A DNA stretch of 64,000 bases. Source: Flavobacterium hankyongi (lineage in GTDB: Bacteria > Bacteroidota > Bacteroidia > Flavobacteriales > Flavobacteriaceae). Position numbers and translations under genes: made by a program. Positions 51,318 to 60,578 of this stretch are shown piece after piece (positions within the stretch are counted from its first letter, which is position 1; every line of letters starts with the position of its first letter). The stretch covers positions 1,550,001 to 1,614,000 of the forward strand of contig NZ_CP085725.1 in NCBI RefSeq assembly GCF_036840915.1, written 5' to 3'. Below the pieces are notes generated by a model, which worked only from the letters and a program-made list of their open reading frames with translations, had not been told where the DNA came from and made no database searches.

Positions 51318-52193
51318 TTATTCATCTAATTGCTTTTTATACTCGGCGAAGTTTGCTTTAATCTTTTCATCAAGAGGAGGTTCTTTAACATCGGTATATT
51401 TCTGCATTTCTTCCCAAATAATCCTTCCAACCATATAACGCGCCATTTCTTTATCGTCCGAGGGGATAATATACCATGGTGCGTTTGGTTTAGAAGTTTT
51501 ATTAATAGCTTCTTCATAATATTTCATATAATCATCCCAACGCTCACGCTCCTTTAAATCTCCAGGAGAAAACTTCCAATGATGTTCCTCTTCTTCTAAT
51601 CGACGAAACAAACGCTTACGTTGCTCTTCTTTACTCATATAAAAAAAGAATTTCAGCACTATAGTTCCATTTTGAGTTATGTGCTTTTCGAAATTATTGA
51701 TTTGCTCAAAACGATTCTCCCAAAACTCAGGTTTTATATCTTCAACTTTTTCAATTCCTGGAAGATTTTCATTTAAAATATATTCAGGATGCACACGAGT
51801 TACCAACACATTTTCATAATGTGTTCTGTTGAAAACAGAAAACTTTCCTTTTTCTGGCAAAGCCAAATAATGACGCCACAAATAATCGTGCTCTAATTCG
51901 GTTGAATTGGGCGTTTTAAAGCTATGTACCACTACCCCACGCGGATTAAACTCTTTAAAAACCTCACGAATCAAACTATCTTTTCCTGAAGTATCCATTC
52001 CCTGCAAACAAATTAAAACACCATAACGGTTATGAGCATACATTACATCCTGCCACTCGCTCAAAGGCTTTTGTACCTCATCAAGCATTTTTTCTTTCTC
52101 TTTATCTTTTAATGAAGTTTCTATTTCAGTCGGGAAATCAGATAACTTAAAAGGCTTAGTGATTTTAAAGTCTTGAGAGTTAAAAGCTGTCAT
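51318..52193 (-). CDS. Polyphosphate kinase 2 family
   Basis: This 291-residue PPK2 protein transfers phosphate between polyphosphate and nucleotides. The Walker A-like loop is LQGMDTSGKDS near 65, with the lid segment RGVVVHSFKTPNSTEL and the basic FNRTHYENVLVTRVHPE. The GMDxSGKD form fits class III (AMP/ADP-capable) members better than the usual GKGG. It lies alone, with its stop directly abutting that of the next gene on the plus strand. Confidence 0.92.
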   Translation of the reverse strand: MTAFNSQDFKITKPFKLSDFPTEIETSLKDKEKEKMLDEVQKPLSEWQDVMYAHNRYGVLICLQGMDTSGKDSLIREVFKEFNPRGVVVHSFKTPNSTELEHDYLWRHYLALPEKGKFSVFNRTHYENVLVTRVHPEYILNENLPGIEKVEDIKPEFWENRFEQINNFEKHITQNGTIVLKFFFYMSKEEQRKRLFRRLEEEEHHWKFSPGDLKERERWDDYMKYYEEAINKTSKPNAPWYIIPSDDKEMARYMVGRIIWEEMQKYTDVKEPPLDEKIKANFAEYKKQLDE

Positions 52194-52203
52194 AGTTTTA
52201 AAG

Positions 52204-52211
52204 TATATTTG
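52204..52211 (+). promoter_or_regulatory. -7 element of the DUF6929-like gene
   Basis: TATATTTG fits TAnnTTTG, 19 bases before the ATG at 52231. Confidence 0.5.
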
Positions 52212-52230
52212 TTTGTATAGAAGTAAATAT

Positions 52231-53052
52231 ATGGAAAAAATTCAACTACTTGCCTTTTTGACTATCCAAGGTATTGGAGCCGCTTCAGGAATAGTTTTTC
52301 ACAATAACTCATTATTTATTGTTAGTGACAATTCGGGCTATTTATTTGAACAAAAACTGGACTCTTCTCCTCTAATTAAGCACACATTAGTAGAAGACGC
52401 TTCAGTTAATATTGAAAAAAAACGAAAACCCGATTTTGAATCCATTACATTAAAAGATAATGAATTACACATCTTTGGTTCTGGATCTACCATCAATAGA
52501 AATAAAAAACTTATTTATAACTTAAACACAAAAGATGTAAAAGAACTCGATTTTTCATCTACTTATCAGGGATTAAAATCTAAATTTAAAATGTCTGACG
52601 ACGATTTAAACATTGAAGGATCTTTATATATTAATGAAACTTTATATCTCTTTCAAAGAGGAAACGGATTAACTGCTAAAAACGGAGTTTTTAAAATCAG
52701 TACCGACAATCACTATGAGTTTTTTCCAATTTCATTACCTAAAATAAAACATGTAGAAAGCAGTTTTACAGATGCTGTGTTAATCGAAAATAAAATTTAT
52801 TTCTTAGCTGCCGCAGAAGATACGATTTCGACTTATGAAGATGGCGAAGTATTAGGAACTATCATGGGAATCCTGAATCCTGAAACACTTGAAGTAGAAA
52901 AACACATTCAATTAACACCTACACACAAATTAGAAGGTTTAACACTTTTTGAAAAACAAGGAAAGCAACTCACTTTTCTACTGTGTGAAGACAACGACAC
53001 CGAAGATTTGAATGCTACCATATACAAGTTAGTTCTAAATATAAAACCTTAA
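52231..53052 (+). CDS. Beta-propeller-like hypothetical (DUF6929-like)
   Basis: This 273-residue protein has propeller-like repeats (ASGIVFHNNSLFIVSDNSGYLF, ESITLKDNELHIFGSG, NIEGSLYINETLYLFQRG) and no signal peptide. It resembles the DUF6929 family as I recall it. The start at 52231 was chosen because the -7 promoter element lies between it and the upstream in-frame ATG. The SRPBCC gene follows after 11 bp. Function unknown. Confidence 0.7.
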   Translation: MEKIQLLAFLTIQGIGAASGIVFHNNSLFIVSDNSGYLFEQKLDSSPLIKHTLVEDASVNIEKKRKPDFESITLKDNELHIFGSGSTINRNKKLIYNLNTKDVKELDFSSTYQGLKSKFKMSDDDLNIEGSLYINETLYLFQRGNGLTAKNGVFKISTDNHYEFFPISLPKIKHVESSFTDAVLIENKIYFLAAAEDTISTYEDGEVLGTIMGILNPETLEVEKHIQLTPTHKLEGLTLFEKQGKQLTFLLCEDNDTEDLNATIYKLVLNIKP

Positions 53053-53063
53053 AATCGAGAAGC

Positions 53064-53504
53064 ATGAATTCAGATTCTAATCGCAACATTTTTAGCTCGA
53101 GAGTTTTAAATTATCCAGTAGAGATTGTGTATGAAGCTTTCGCAAATCCGGAACATTTAAAAAATTGGTGGGGACCAGAAGGCTTTACAAATACAATACA
53201 TGAATTTGATTTAAAACCAGGTGGAAAATGGATACTTACTATGCATGGCCCCGAAAAAGGTAATTATGAAAACTCATCCGTTTTTAAAACTGTAGAACCA
53301 CATAAATTAATTGCCTGGACAAGGGTTTCTCAACCTTATTTTGACATGGAAATAGGTTTTAAAAAAATTAGTGATTCAGAAACTGAGATTTCATTCCTAA
53401 TGATTTTTGATACCGTTGAAGGATGTGAAAAGATTAGAAAGTTTGCTGAACCAAAAAATGAAGAAAATTTTGACCGATTAGAAAAAGAAATTTCAAGAAT
53501 ATAA
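53064..53504 (+). CDS. SRPBCC/AHSA1-domain protein
   Basis: This 146-residue START-like fold protein has FSSRVLNYPVEIVYEAFANPEHLKNWWGPEG at its start and the ENSSVFKTVEPHKLIAWT core strand typical of AHSA1 proteins. Such proteins bind hydrophobic ligands or assist folding; the ligand is not known. It lies 11 bp after the propeller gene and is probably co-transcribed with it. Confidence 0.88.
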   Translation: MNSDSNRNIFSSRVLNYPVEIVYEAFANPEHLKNWWGPEGFTNTIHEFDLKPGGKWILTMHGPEKGNYENSSVFKTVEPHKLIAWTRVSQPYFDMEIGFKKISDSETEISFLMIFDTVEGCEKIRKFAEPKNEENFDRLEKEISRI

Positions 53505-53640
53505 AACATGGGTTAAACCCTTATCAGTAAACAAATCACGTTAAAACTGAATATAAAAATGTGATAAAAAAAATATTTTTTTCATACTCTTCCCAACCTT
53601 TTCATAAAATATATCCTCTTTACATATAAAGACCTTTATT

Positions 53641-54177
53641 GTGATAGACGAACAATTAATACAAGCCTGCCGGAAAATGCATCGAGACGCTCAGCGTAAG
53701 ATGTATGAGTTAATGGCTCCCAAGCTTTATCAGGTTTGCAAACGCTACCTGAAAAAAGAAGAGGAAATAGAAGAAGTTTTGGCCGATGCCTTTGTGATCA
53801 TTTTTACAAAAATTGACCAATTAAAAGAAAATGCAGCTTTTTACAGCTGGGCAAAGCGCATCGCTGTAAATGAATGTTTACACTTATTAAAGAAGAATGT
53901 AAATTTCAATTTATACTTAGAAGAAACTTCGTTGAAAATTCAACCAGAAGTCCCTCAAGATGCAAGTTTAGAAGAACAAGACGTTTTAAAATTATTGAAT
54001 TACATCTCTGAAGGTTGTAGAACTGTTTTTAATTTATTTGTCATCGAAGGCTATTCACACAAAGAAATTGCAGCAATGCTTAAAATTTCAGAAGGTACTT
54101 CAAAATCACAATTGAATGTAGCAAAAACCAAATTGAAAGATTTAGTCAACAATTTCTACTATCAAAACGCAAAGTAA
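53641..54177 (+). CDS. ECF RNA polymerase sigma factor, second
   Basis: This 178-residue sigma factor has region 2 (EEEIEEVLADAFVIIF near 43-58, YSWAKRIAVNECL near 75-87) and region 4 (YSHKEIAAMLKISEGTSKSQLNVAK near 140-164). The start is a GTG. It differs from the factor at 20.3 kb and pairs with the membrane protein encoded 4 bp downstream. Together with two VWA proteins it forms a regulated envelope operon. Confidence 0.92.
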   Translation: MIDEQLIQACRKMHRDAQRKMYELMAPKLYQVCKRYLKKEEEIEEVLADAFVIIFTKIDQLKENAAFYSWAKRIAVNECLHLLKKNVNFNLYLEETSLKIQPEVPQDASLEEQDVLKLLNYISEGCRTVFNLFVIEGYSHKEIAAMLKISEGTSKSQLNVAKTKLKDLVNNFYYQNAK

Positions 54178-54181
54178 AGTA

Positions 54182-55090
54182 ATGGAACATCAAGATAAAA
54201 TATTCGAACAATTTAAAAAAGCTGCCGAAAATCAGGAAACCCAAGATTCACAAGATTTTATGGGAATGGAAAAAGTTTGGTCTCGTGTAGATGCTAAATT
54301 GGACACACACGTTTTTAAAGCACAAAAGAAAACCAACACCAACTGGAAAAAGTTTGCTGTTGCCGCATCTGTGGTTGTAGGAAGTTTATTTGCTTTTCAG
54401 TTATGGAAGCAATTTGACACAACAAAAGAACCAATTCAGAATTCGGTTGTTGAAACAGTAAAGAATGAGATTAATTTGGCTACAACTAACGATTCTACAG
54501 CTATTGTAACAACAGAAGAATCTGTAATAAACAATAAGCAAAATGAAAAAATATTACAACAACAAATAAACGGAACAAATCAGGTTGTGATTTCAGAAAA
54601 CAAACCAATTGCTGCAGATTCTATTCAATCAAGAGTAATGGCTGCCCCAGTTATGGAAGAAAAAAGAGCTGATGTTAACTCTGGTTATTATCATACAGAA
54701 TCAGCAAAAAAATCTAGTGTAGAAGAAAGTGATTACAAAGCCAAAGAAGAATCGGCGCAATCAGTAACTCTTGGTAAAAAAGCTTCCCCATTAGTAATTG
54801 TTGATGGTAAAGCAACTGACAAAAAAGTTTCGGATGTTAAAAATTCAGATGATTTAGAAACTATAGTAGAACTAAAAGAACCTTTATACATTATCAACGG
54901 GAAAGAGTATTCCGAAATGGAACTCTTTGGTCCTAATCCTACTTCAGCCTATTATCCATTGAACAAACAAGAAATCGAATCGATTTCCATCCATCAAGAT
55001 GAAGAAGCCATAGAACTATATGGCGAAAAAGGGAAAAAAGGTGTTGTTGTTATAAAAACAAAAAACGGAAAGCCAAAGTCTTCAAAATAG
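54182..55090 (+). CDS. Putative anti-sigma factor with TonB-receptor plug-like tail
   Basis: This 302-residue protein has an N-terminal cytoplasmic part (1-55), one membrane helix (about 56-75, FAVAASVVVGSLFAFQLW) and a long periplasmic stretch. Its C-terminal part reads PLYIINGKEYSEMELFG, then LNKQEIESISIHQDEEAIELYGEKGKKGVVVIKTK. That is the pattern of the SusC plug end (PLYVxDG...LNPxDIESIxVLKDAxAxxxYGxxGxxGVVxIxTK). The fusion suggests an anti-sigma factor that contacts, or was derived from, a receptor plug. It lies 4 bp after the sigma gene. Confidence 0.7.
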   Translation: MEHQDKIFEQFKKAAENQETQDSQDFMGMEKVWSRVDAKLDTHVFKAQKKTNTNWKKFAVAASVVVGSLFAFQLWKQFDTTKEPIQNSVVETVKNEINLATTNDSTAIVTTEESVINNKQNEKILQQQINGTNQVVISENKPIAADSIQSRVMAAPVMEEKRADVNSGYYHTESAKKSSVEESDYKAKEESAQSVTLGKKASPLVIVDGKATDKKVSDVKNSDDLETIVELKEPLYIINGKEYSEMELFGPNPTSAYYPLNKQEIESISIHQDEEAIELYGEKGKKGVVVIKTKNGKPKSSK

Positions 55091-55128
55091 ACTAAAAATC
55101 AAGTACTAACATATTAAAACCAACTATT

Positions 55129-57030
55129 ATGAAAAGTGTAAAACTATTTTCATTAGCCATAACTATGCTTATAAGTTTCGTGGCAATGACACAAGAGAGA
55201 ACAATAACAGGTATTGTATCAGATGCATCTGGACCACTGCCAGGAGTAAATGTTATTGTGAAAGGAACAACAAGAGGAGTACAAACTGGTTTCGATGGAA
55301 AATACGCCATAAAAGCTTCACAAGGTGAAAAACTAGTTTTCAGTTTTATGGGAATGAAAGATCAAATCAGAGTGATTGGTACTTCAAACATTATTAATGT
55401 GGTTATGCAGGATGATTCAAAAAACTTACAAGAAGTTGTAGTTGTAGGTTATGGAACTTCAGAAGAAAGACAAGATTATTATTCTGCACCAAGAAGAACT
55501 AAAAAATCTAAGGCTGATAAAAATGTTGCGCCAATGATTTCTGGAGTTGCTATAACATATGAAAGAGATAGCAAAATTGTTATTAAAGGGAAAAGAAGTG
55601 ATGAAAAAAGACCAATTTCTAATAGTAATGAAGATTATGGTGTTTTTGTCGAAAATGAATTTGAGAGTCCAAAACAATCGCCTTTATCTACTTTTTCAAT
55701 AGATGTTGATAATGCATCATATACAAATATTCGTCGTTTTATAAACAATGGGCAACAAGTACCAAAAGATGCTGTTCGTGTAGAGGAAATGATGAATTTT
55801 TTCAAATATCAATACCCACAACCTAAAGGAGAACATCCTTTTTCAATCACTACAAATTATAGTGATTGCCCTTGGAATCCTAAAAATAAATTGGTTCGCA
55901 TTGGTTTACAAGGAAAAAACATTCCAACAGAAAACTTACCAAATTCAAACTTTGTTTTCTTGATTGATGTTTCTGGTTCTATGAGTGACGAAAACAAATT
56001 ACCATTATTAAAACAATCAATGAAGATTTTAGTAAACGAATTACGTCCTGAAGATAAGGTCTCTATTGTGGTATATGCTGGAGCTGCAGGTTTGGTTTTA
56101 CCTCCAACAGCTGGAAACAAAAAAGAAACTATCATTAATGCTTTAGATCAATTACAAGCTGGTGGAAGCACGGCAGGAGGCGAAGGAATCAATTTGGCCT
56201 ACAAAATTGCGATGGAAAACTTCATTAAAAATGGGAACAATCGTGTAATCTTAGCGACTGATGGGGATTTTAATGTTGGTGCTTCTTCTGACAATGATAT
56301 GGAACGTTTAATAGAAGAAAAAAGAAAATCTGGTGTATTCTTAACTTGTTTGGGCTACGGAATGGGGAATTACAAAGACAGTAAAATGGAAACTTTGGCC
56401 AACAAAGGCAACGGAAACTATGCTTACATCGATAATATTCAAGAAGCCAATCGTTTTTTAAGCAAAGAATTTAAAGGATCAATGTTCGCTATCGCAAAAG
56501 ATGTAAAAATTCAAATAGAATTCAATCCTAAGCATGTGCAATCGTACCGATTAATTGGTTACGAAAACAGAAAACTAAGAGCCGAAGATTTCACCAATGA
56601 TGCTATTGATGCTGGAGAATTAGGAAGTGGTCATACTGTAACAGCATTATATGAAATCATTCCAACAGGTGTAAAAAGTGATTTCTTTAAAGAACCAACT
56701 GATTTAAAATATTCTCAACCAAAATCATCTGAAAACAGCTATAATGATGAATTAGCTACAATCAAATTCAGATATAAAAAACCTGATGGAGATAAAAGCA
56801 TTGAAATGGTCGAAGTTATCGATAACAAACCACAAACTTTTGAAGCTGCTTCGGGAGACTTTAAATTTACTACAGCGGTAGCTTGGCTAGGGTTAAAATT
56901 AAGAGATTCTAAATTAATTGAGAACAAATCTTCAGACGATATTAAAAATCTTGCAAAACAAGGTTTACAAAACGATTCGGATGGATACAGAGCCGAATTC
57001 ATTCGATTAATCGAAAACGTTAGATTATGA
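55129..57030 (+). CDS. VWA protein with receptor-like N-terminal extension
   Basis: This 633-residue protein has a signal peptide (1-21) and a carboxypeptidase-regulatory-like domain (about 25-95: ITGIVSDASGPLPGVNVIVKG, FDGKYAIKASQGEKLVFSFMG). A TonB-box-like LQEVVVVGYGTSEER segment follows. The rest (about 190-633) has the YfbK-type N-terminal region (STFSIDVDNASYTNIRRFI) and a von Willebrand A domain with MIDAS motif IDVSGSM. VWA domains bind proteins through a metal ion. This N-terminus is normally found on TonB receptors, not on VWA proteins. It is followed by a terminator. Confidence 0.85.
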   Translation: MKSVKLFSLAITMLISFVAMTQERTITGIVSDASGPLPGVNVIVKGTTRGVQTGFDGKYAIKASQGEKLVFSFMGMKDQIRVIGTSNIINVVMQDDSKNLQEVVVVGYGTSEERQDYYSAPRRTKKSKADKNVAPMISGVAITYERDSKIVIKGKRSDEKRPISNSNEDYGVFVENEFESPKQSPLSTFSIDVDNASYTNIRRFINNGQQVPKDAVRVEEMMNFFKYQYPQPKGEHPFSITTNYSDCPWNPKNKLVRIGLQGKNIPTENLPNSNFVFLIDVSGSMSDENKLPLLKQSMKILVNELRPEDKVSIVVYAGAAGLVLPPTAGNKKETIINALDQLQAGGSTAGGEGINLAYKIAMENFIKNGNNRVILATDGDFNVGASSDNDMERLIEEKRKSGVFLTCLGYGMGNYKDSKMETLANKGNGNYAYIDNIQEANRFLSKEFKGSMFAIAKDVKIQIEFNPKHVQSYRLIGYENRKLRAEDFTNDAIDAGELGSGHTVTALYEIIPTGVKSDFFKEPTDLKYSQPKSSENSYNDELATIKFRYKKPDGDKSIEMVEVIDNKPQTFEAASGDFKFTTAVAWLGLKLRDSKLIENKSSDDIKNLAKQGLQNDSDGYRAEFIRLIENVRL

Positions 57031-57062
57031 TTAGTTAGGTTGTTGTTTTATAGTTTGGTTAC

Positions 57063-57096
57063 GAACCCTGAGATGATTTTCTCAGGGTTCTTTATT
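57063..57096 (+). terminator. Terminator between the two VWA genes
   Basis: GAACCCTGAGA / TCTCAGGGTTC perfect 11-bp stem, six-base loop, then TTTATTTT. Confidence 0.88.
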
Positions 57097-57206
57097 TTAA
57101 AATGAAATTTTCGCAAATATTTAACATTTTAAATAAAAATAAGGCATGCGTTTTGTTTATAACAACAGGAAAATTCGTATTTATTAATCCTTTAACAAAA
57201 ATTGGT

Positions 57207-58760
57207 ATGAAAAAGCCTTTCCTTATGCTAGCAGGACTAGCATTGTTCTTTACAGCCTGTAAAGAAAATCAATACATGAACTCAGAAGAAGCTGCTAGTG
57301 AAATTATAGTCACTGATGCTGCAGATGAAAATTCTGAAATGTATTCCCCCGAATACGAAAATCAGGAAAGTTATGCCGAAATAGAGGAAAACAAATTTGA
57401 AAATCCTAAAACGAAACCTTTATCTACTTTCTCTATCGATGTTGATAATGCGTCATATACTAATATTCGTCGATTCATAAATAACGGACAGGAAGTTCCA
57501 AAAGATGCAGTACGTTTGGAAGAAATGATGAATTACTTCGCCTATACTTACCCTCAACCTAAAGATGAACATCCATTTTCTATCAATACAGAATACAGTG
57601 ATTGTCCCTGGAATTCTGAACATAAATTGGTTAAAATTGGACTTCAAGGCAAAAAAATAGAACAAGACAATCTTCCTCCATCTAACATCGTTTTCTTAGT
57701 CGATGTTTCTGGATCAATGAGTGATGAAAACAAACTCCCTTTACTAAAAGAATCTATGAAAGTATTGGTAAACGAATTACGTCCTGAAGATAAAGTTTCT
57801 ATTGTAGTGTATGCTGGAGCAGCAGGAATGGTATTACCTCCTACTCCAGGAAATGAAAAAAGAGAAATTATGAATGCTTTTGACGAATTAACAGCTGGTG
57901 GAAGCACAGCAGGCGGTGAAGGAATTGAATTGGCTTATAAAATTGCTGAAGAAAATTTTATCAAAGGAGGTAACAACCGAATTGTTCTTGCTACTGATGG
58001 TGACTTTAACGTGGGAGCATCTTCGGATAAAGAAATGGAAAATTTAATCGAGAATAAACGTAAAACTGGTATCTTTTTAACTTGTTTGGGTTATGGAATG
58101 GGCAATTACAAAGACAGTAAAATGGAAGTTCTTGCAGACAAAGGCAACGGAAACTATGCCTACATCGATAACATGCAAGAAGCTAATCGTTTCTTAGGTA
58201 AAGAATTTAAAGGATCAATGTTTGCTATCGCCAAAGACGTTAAAATTCAAATCGAATTCAATCCTAAACATGTACAATCGTACAGATTAATTGGCTACGA
58301 AAACAGAAAGCTAAACGATGAAGATTTTAAAAACGATGCCATTGATGCTGGAGAATTAGGAAGCGGACATACCGTTACTGCATTATATGAAATCATTCCA
58401 ACTGGAGTTGAGAGTGCATACACCCCTTCTAAATTAAAATACACTTCGAATGAAACTGCTATAACATCAACTTCGGATGATTTGGCTACTATTAAATTTC
58501 GTTACAAAAAACCAGAGGGAGAAAAAAGCATCGAAATGGTTCAAATCATTCCAAATACAGCTAAATCATTAAAATCAACGAGTCCTGACTTTAAGTTTGC
58601 ATCATCAGTAGCATGGTTTGGAATGAAGTTAAGAGATTCTAAATACATTGAGAATAAAAATCTAGATGATATTATAAGCCTTGCCAAAGAAGGACTTGAC
58701 AACGATTCTGAAGGATATAAATCTGAATTTATTCGACTTGCAAAAAGTGCGAAAATTTAA
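57207..58760 (+). CDS. VWA lipoprotein, YfbK-like
   Basis: This 517-residue lipoprotein (LFFTAC, Cys17) lacks the receptor-like N-terminus of its upstream paralogue but matches it closely from STFSIDVDNASYTNIRRFI onward. The von Willebrand A domain has MIDAS motif VDVSGSMSDENK and a long C-terminal part. It follows a terminator, so it may have its own promoter. The ATG at 57207 was chosen because it yields the lipoprotein signal; the upstream ATG at 57102 does not. Confidence 0.88.
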   Translation: MKKPFLMLAGLALFFTACKENQYMNSEEAASEIIVTDAADENSEMYSPEYENQESYAEIEENKFENPKTKPLSTFSIDVDNASYTNIRRFINNGQEVPKDAVRLEEMMNYFAYTYPQPKDEHPFSINTEYSDCPWNSEHKLVKIGLQGKKIEQDNLPPSNIVFLVDVSGSMSDENKLPLLKESMKVLVNELRPEDKVSIVVYAGAAGMVLPPTPGNEKREIMNAFDELTAGGSTAGGEGIELAYKIAEENFIKGGNNRIVLATDGDFNVGASSDKEMENLIENKRKTGIFLTCLGYGMGNYKDSKMEVLADKGNGNYAYIDNMQEANRFLGKEFKGSMFAIAKDVKIQIEFNPKHVQSYRLIGYENRKLNDEDFKNDAIDAGELGSGHTVTALYEIIPTGVESAYTPSKLKYTSNETAITSTSDDLATIKFRYKKPEGEKSIEMVQIIPNTAKSLKSTSPDFKFASSVAWFGMKLRDSKYIENKNLDDIISLAKEGLDNDSEGYKSEFIRLAKSAKI

Positions 58761-58771
58761 AGATCAACAAT

Positions 58772-58800
58772 AAAAAAGGGATGAATATCATCCCTTTTTA
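58772..58800. terminator. Bidirectional terminator
   Basis: AAAAAGGGATGA / TCATCCCTTTTT hairpin with short loop, between the convergent VWA and ABC-F genes. Confidence 0.9.
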
Positions 58801-58808
58801 CTTTATTT

Positions 58809-60443
58809 TTATTTTTCAATTTCTTTTAAACTCTCCATTTTTTTGTGAGCTAAGAAACCTTTAATATCTTCAAAATGCTCTTTTACACGTTTATGACCAA
58901 ATTCGAATACTTTTTCGGCCAATCCATCTAAGAAATCACGGTCATGTGATACCAAAACCAAGGTTCCGTCAAAATCCTTCAACGCATCTTTAATAATATC
59001 CTTCGTTTTCATATCTAAGTGATTAGTAGGCTCATCGAGAATTAAAAGATTTACTGGTTCCAACAATAATTTAATCATTGCTAAACGCGTTTTTTCTCCA
59101 CCTGAAAGCACTTTAACTTTCTTTTGGATATCATCGCCTTTAAACATGAAAGCTCCTAGTAAATCTTTGATTTTTGTACGCATATCTCCAACTGCTATAG
59201 CGTCAATAGTTTCAAAAATGGTCATTTCACCATCTAATAAAGCCGCTTGGTTTTGAGCAAAGTATCCAATTTGTGAGTTGTGACCAATTTCTAATCTTCC
59301 ACTATCGATATCAATTTCTTTCATGATCGCTTTAATCATGGTTGATTTTCCTTCTCCATTTTTCCCCACAAACGCTACTTTTTGACCGCGTTCGATCACT
59401 AGATTAGCGTCTTTAAATACAACATGATCACCATATGATTTAGATAAACCTTCCACTACTACAGGATATTGCCCTGAACGAGGTGAAGGTGGAAACTTCA
59501 ATTTTAATGCCGAAGAGTCAACCTCATCTACTTCAACAAGCACTAACTTCTCTAACATTTTCACACGGGATTGTACCGCATCAGTTTTAGAAAATGTACC
59601 ACGAAAACGATCAATAAAAGCTTGGTTATCAGCAATGAATTTTTGTTGCTCATCATAGGCTTTTTGTTGGTGAATTCTTCTGTCCTTACGCAATTCTAAA
59701 TAATGAGAATACACCGCCTTATAATCATAAATACGTCCCATTGTCACTTCAATAGTACGATTGGTGATGTTATCAACAAAGGCTCTATCGTGAGAAATAA
59801 TCATTACCGCTTTGGCTTGATTAATCAAGAAATCCTCTAACCATTGAATACTTTCCATATCCAAGTGATTCGTTGGCTCATCCAGTAAAATCAAATCAGG
59901 TTTCTTCAATAAGATTTTTGCTAATTCGATACGCATTCTCCATCCTCCTGAAAATTCAGATGTTTTACGTGTAAAATCTTCTCTTTCAAAACCAAGTCCT
60001 TTTAGAACTTTTTCAACTTCTGCCTCGTAATTAACTTCTTCAATTGAATAATATTTTTCAGAAAGCTCGGATACGCGCTCAATCAGCTTCATATAATCGT
60101 CACTTTCATAATCAGTACGAACTGTTAATTGTTCGTTGATCTCATCAATTTCCTTTTTCATATTCAAAACATCAGCAAATGCTTTTGATGTTTCTTCCAT
60201 TACAGTGCAATCGTCTTTTGTCAACAAATGCTGTGGTAAATAAGCAATTACCGCATCACTTGGTGCCGAAATCCCGCCACGAGTAGGTTTATTCTCTCCT
60301 GCAACAATTTTTAAAAGTGTTGATTTTCCTGCTCCATTTTTACCCATAAGGGCAATTTTATCGTTTTCATTAATGGCAAAAGTAACTTCACTAAAAAGCG
60401 TTGTTCCACCAAATTCTACCGCGATATCATTTACTGTAATCAT
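58809..60443 (-). CDS. ABC-F family ATPase, YbiT-like
   Basis: This 544-residue soluble protein has two ABC domains: Walker A GKNGAGKST (near 35) and GKNGEGKST (near 360), signatures FSGGWRMRIEL and LSGGEKTRLAM, and two LLDEPTNHLDM Walker B motifs. There is no C-terminal coiled coil, unlike the other ABC-F gene in the window. It probably acts on translating ribosomes. The ATG at 60443 was preferred to one nine codons upstream. Confidence 0.92.
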   Translation of the reverse strand: MITVNDIAVEFGGTTLFSEVTFAINENDKIALMGKNGAGKSTLLKIVAGENKPTRGGISAPSDAVIAYLPQHLLTKDDCTVMEETSKAFADVLNMKKEIDEINEQLTVRTDYESDDYMKLIERVSELSEKYYSIEEVNYEAEVEKVLKGLGFEREDFTRKTSEFSGGWRMRIELAKILLKKPDLILLDEPTNHLDMESIQWLEDFLINQAKAVMIISHDRAFVDNITNRTIEVTMGRIYDYKAVYSHYLELRKDRRIHQQKAYDEQQKFIADNQAFIDRFRGTFSKTDAVQSRVKMLEKLVLVEVDEVDSSALKLKFPPSPRSGQYPVVVEGLSKSYGDHVVFKDANLVIERGQKVAFVGKNGEGKSTMIKAIMKEIDIDSGRLEIGHNSQIGYFAQNQAALLDGEMTIFETIDAIAVGDMRTKIKDLLGAFMFKGDDIQKKVKVLSGGEKTRLAMIKLLLEPVNLLILDEPTNHLDMKTKDIIKDALKDFDGTLVLVSHDRDFLDGLAEKVFEFGHKRVKEHFEDIKGFLAHKKMESLKEIEK

Positions 60444-60578
60444 AATTATTTGTTTGTAAATTGATTGCAATAATCAATTTTTTGAAGGTGCAAAGATAGA
60501 ATTAATAAGATTCATTTTTAATCGTAGAAATAAAAATCATAATTTTGGACTTATTTTCATTACAAACTATTAAACAAT

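Noticed and set aside
55129..58760. The two VWA genes as a recent exact duplication or assembly artefact
   Set aside because: They differ throughout and have different N-termini and a terminator between them, so they are old paralogues.
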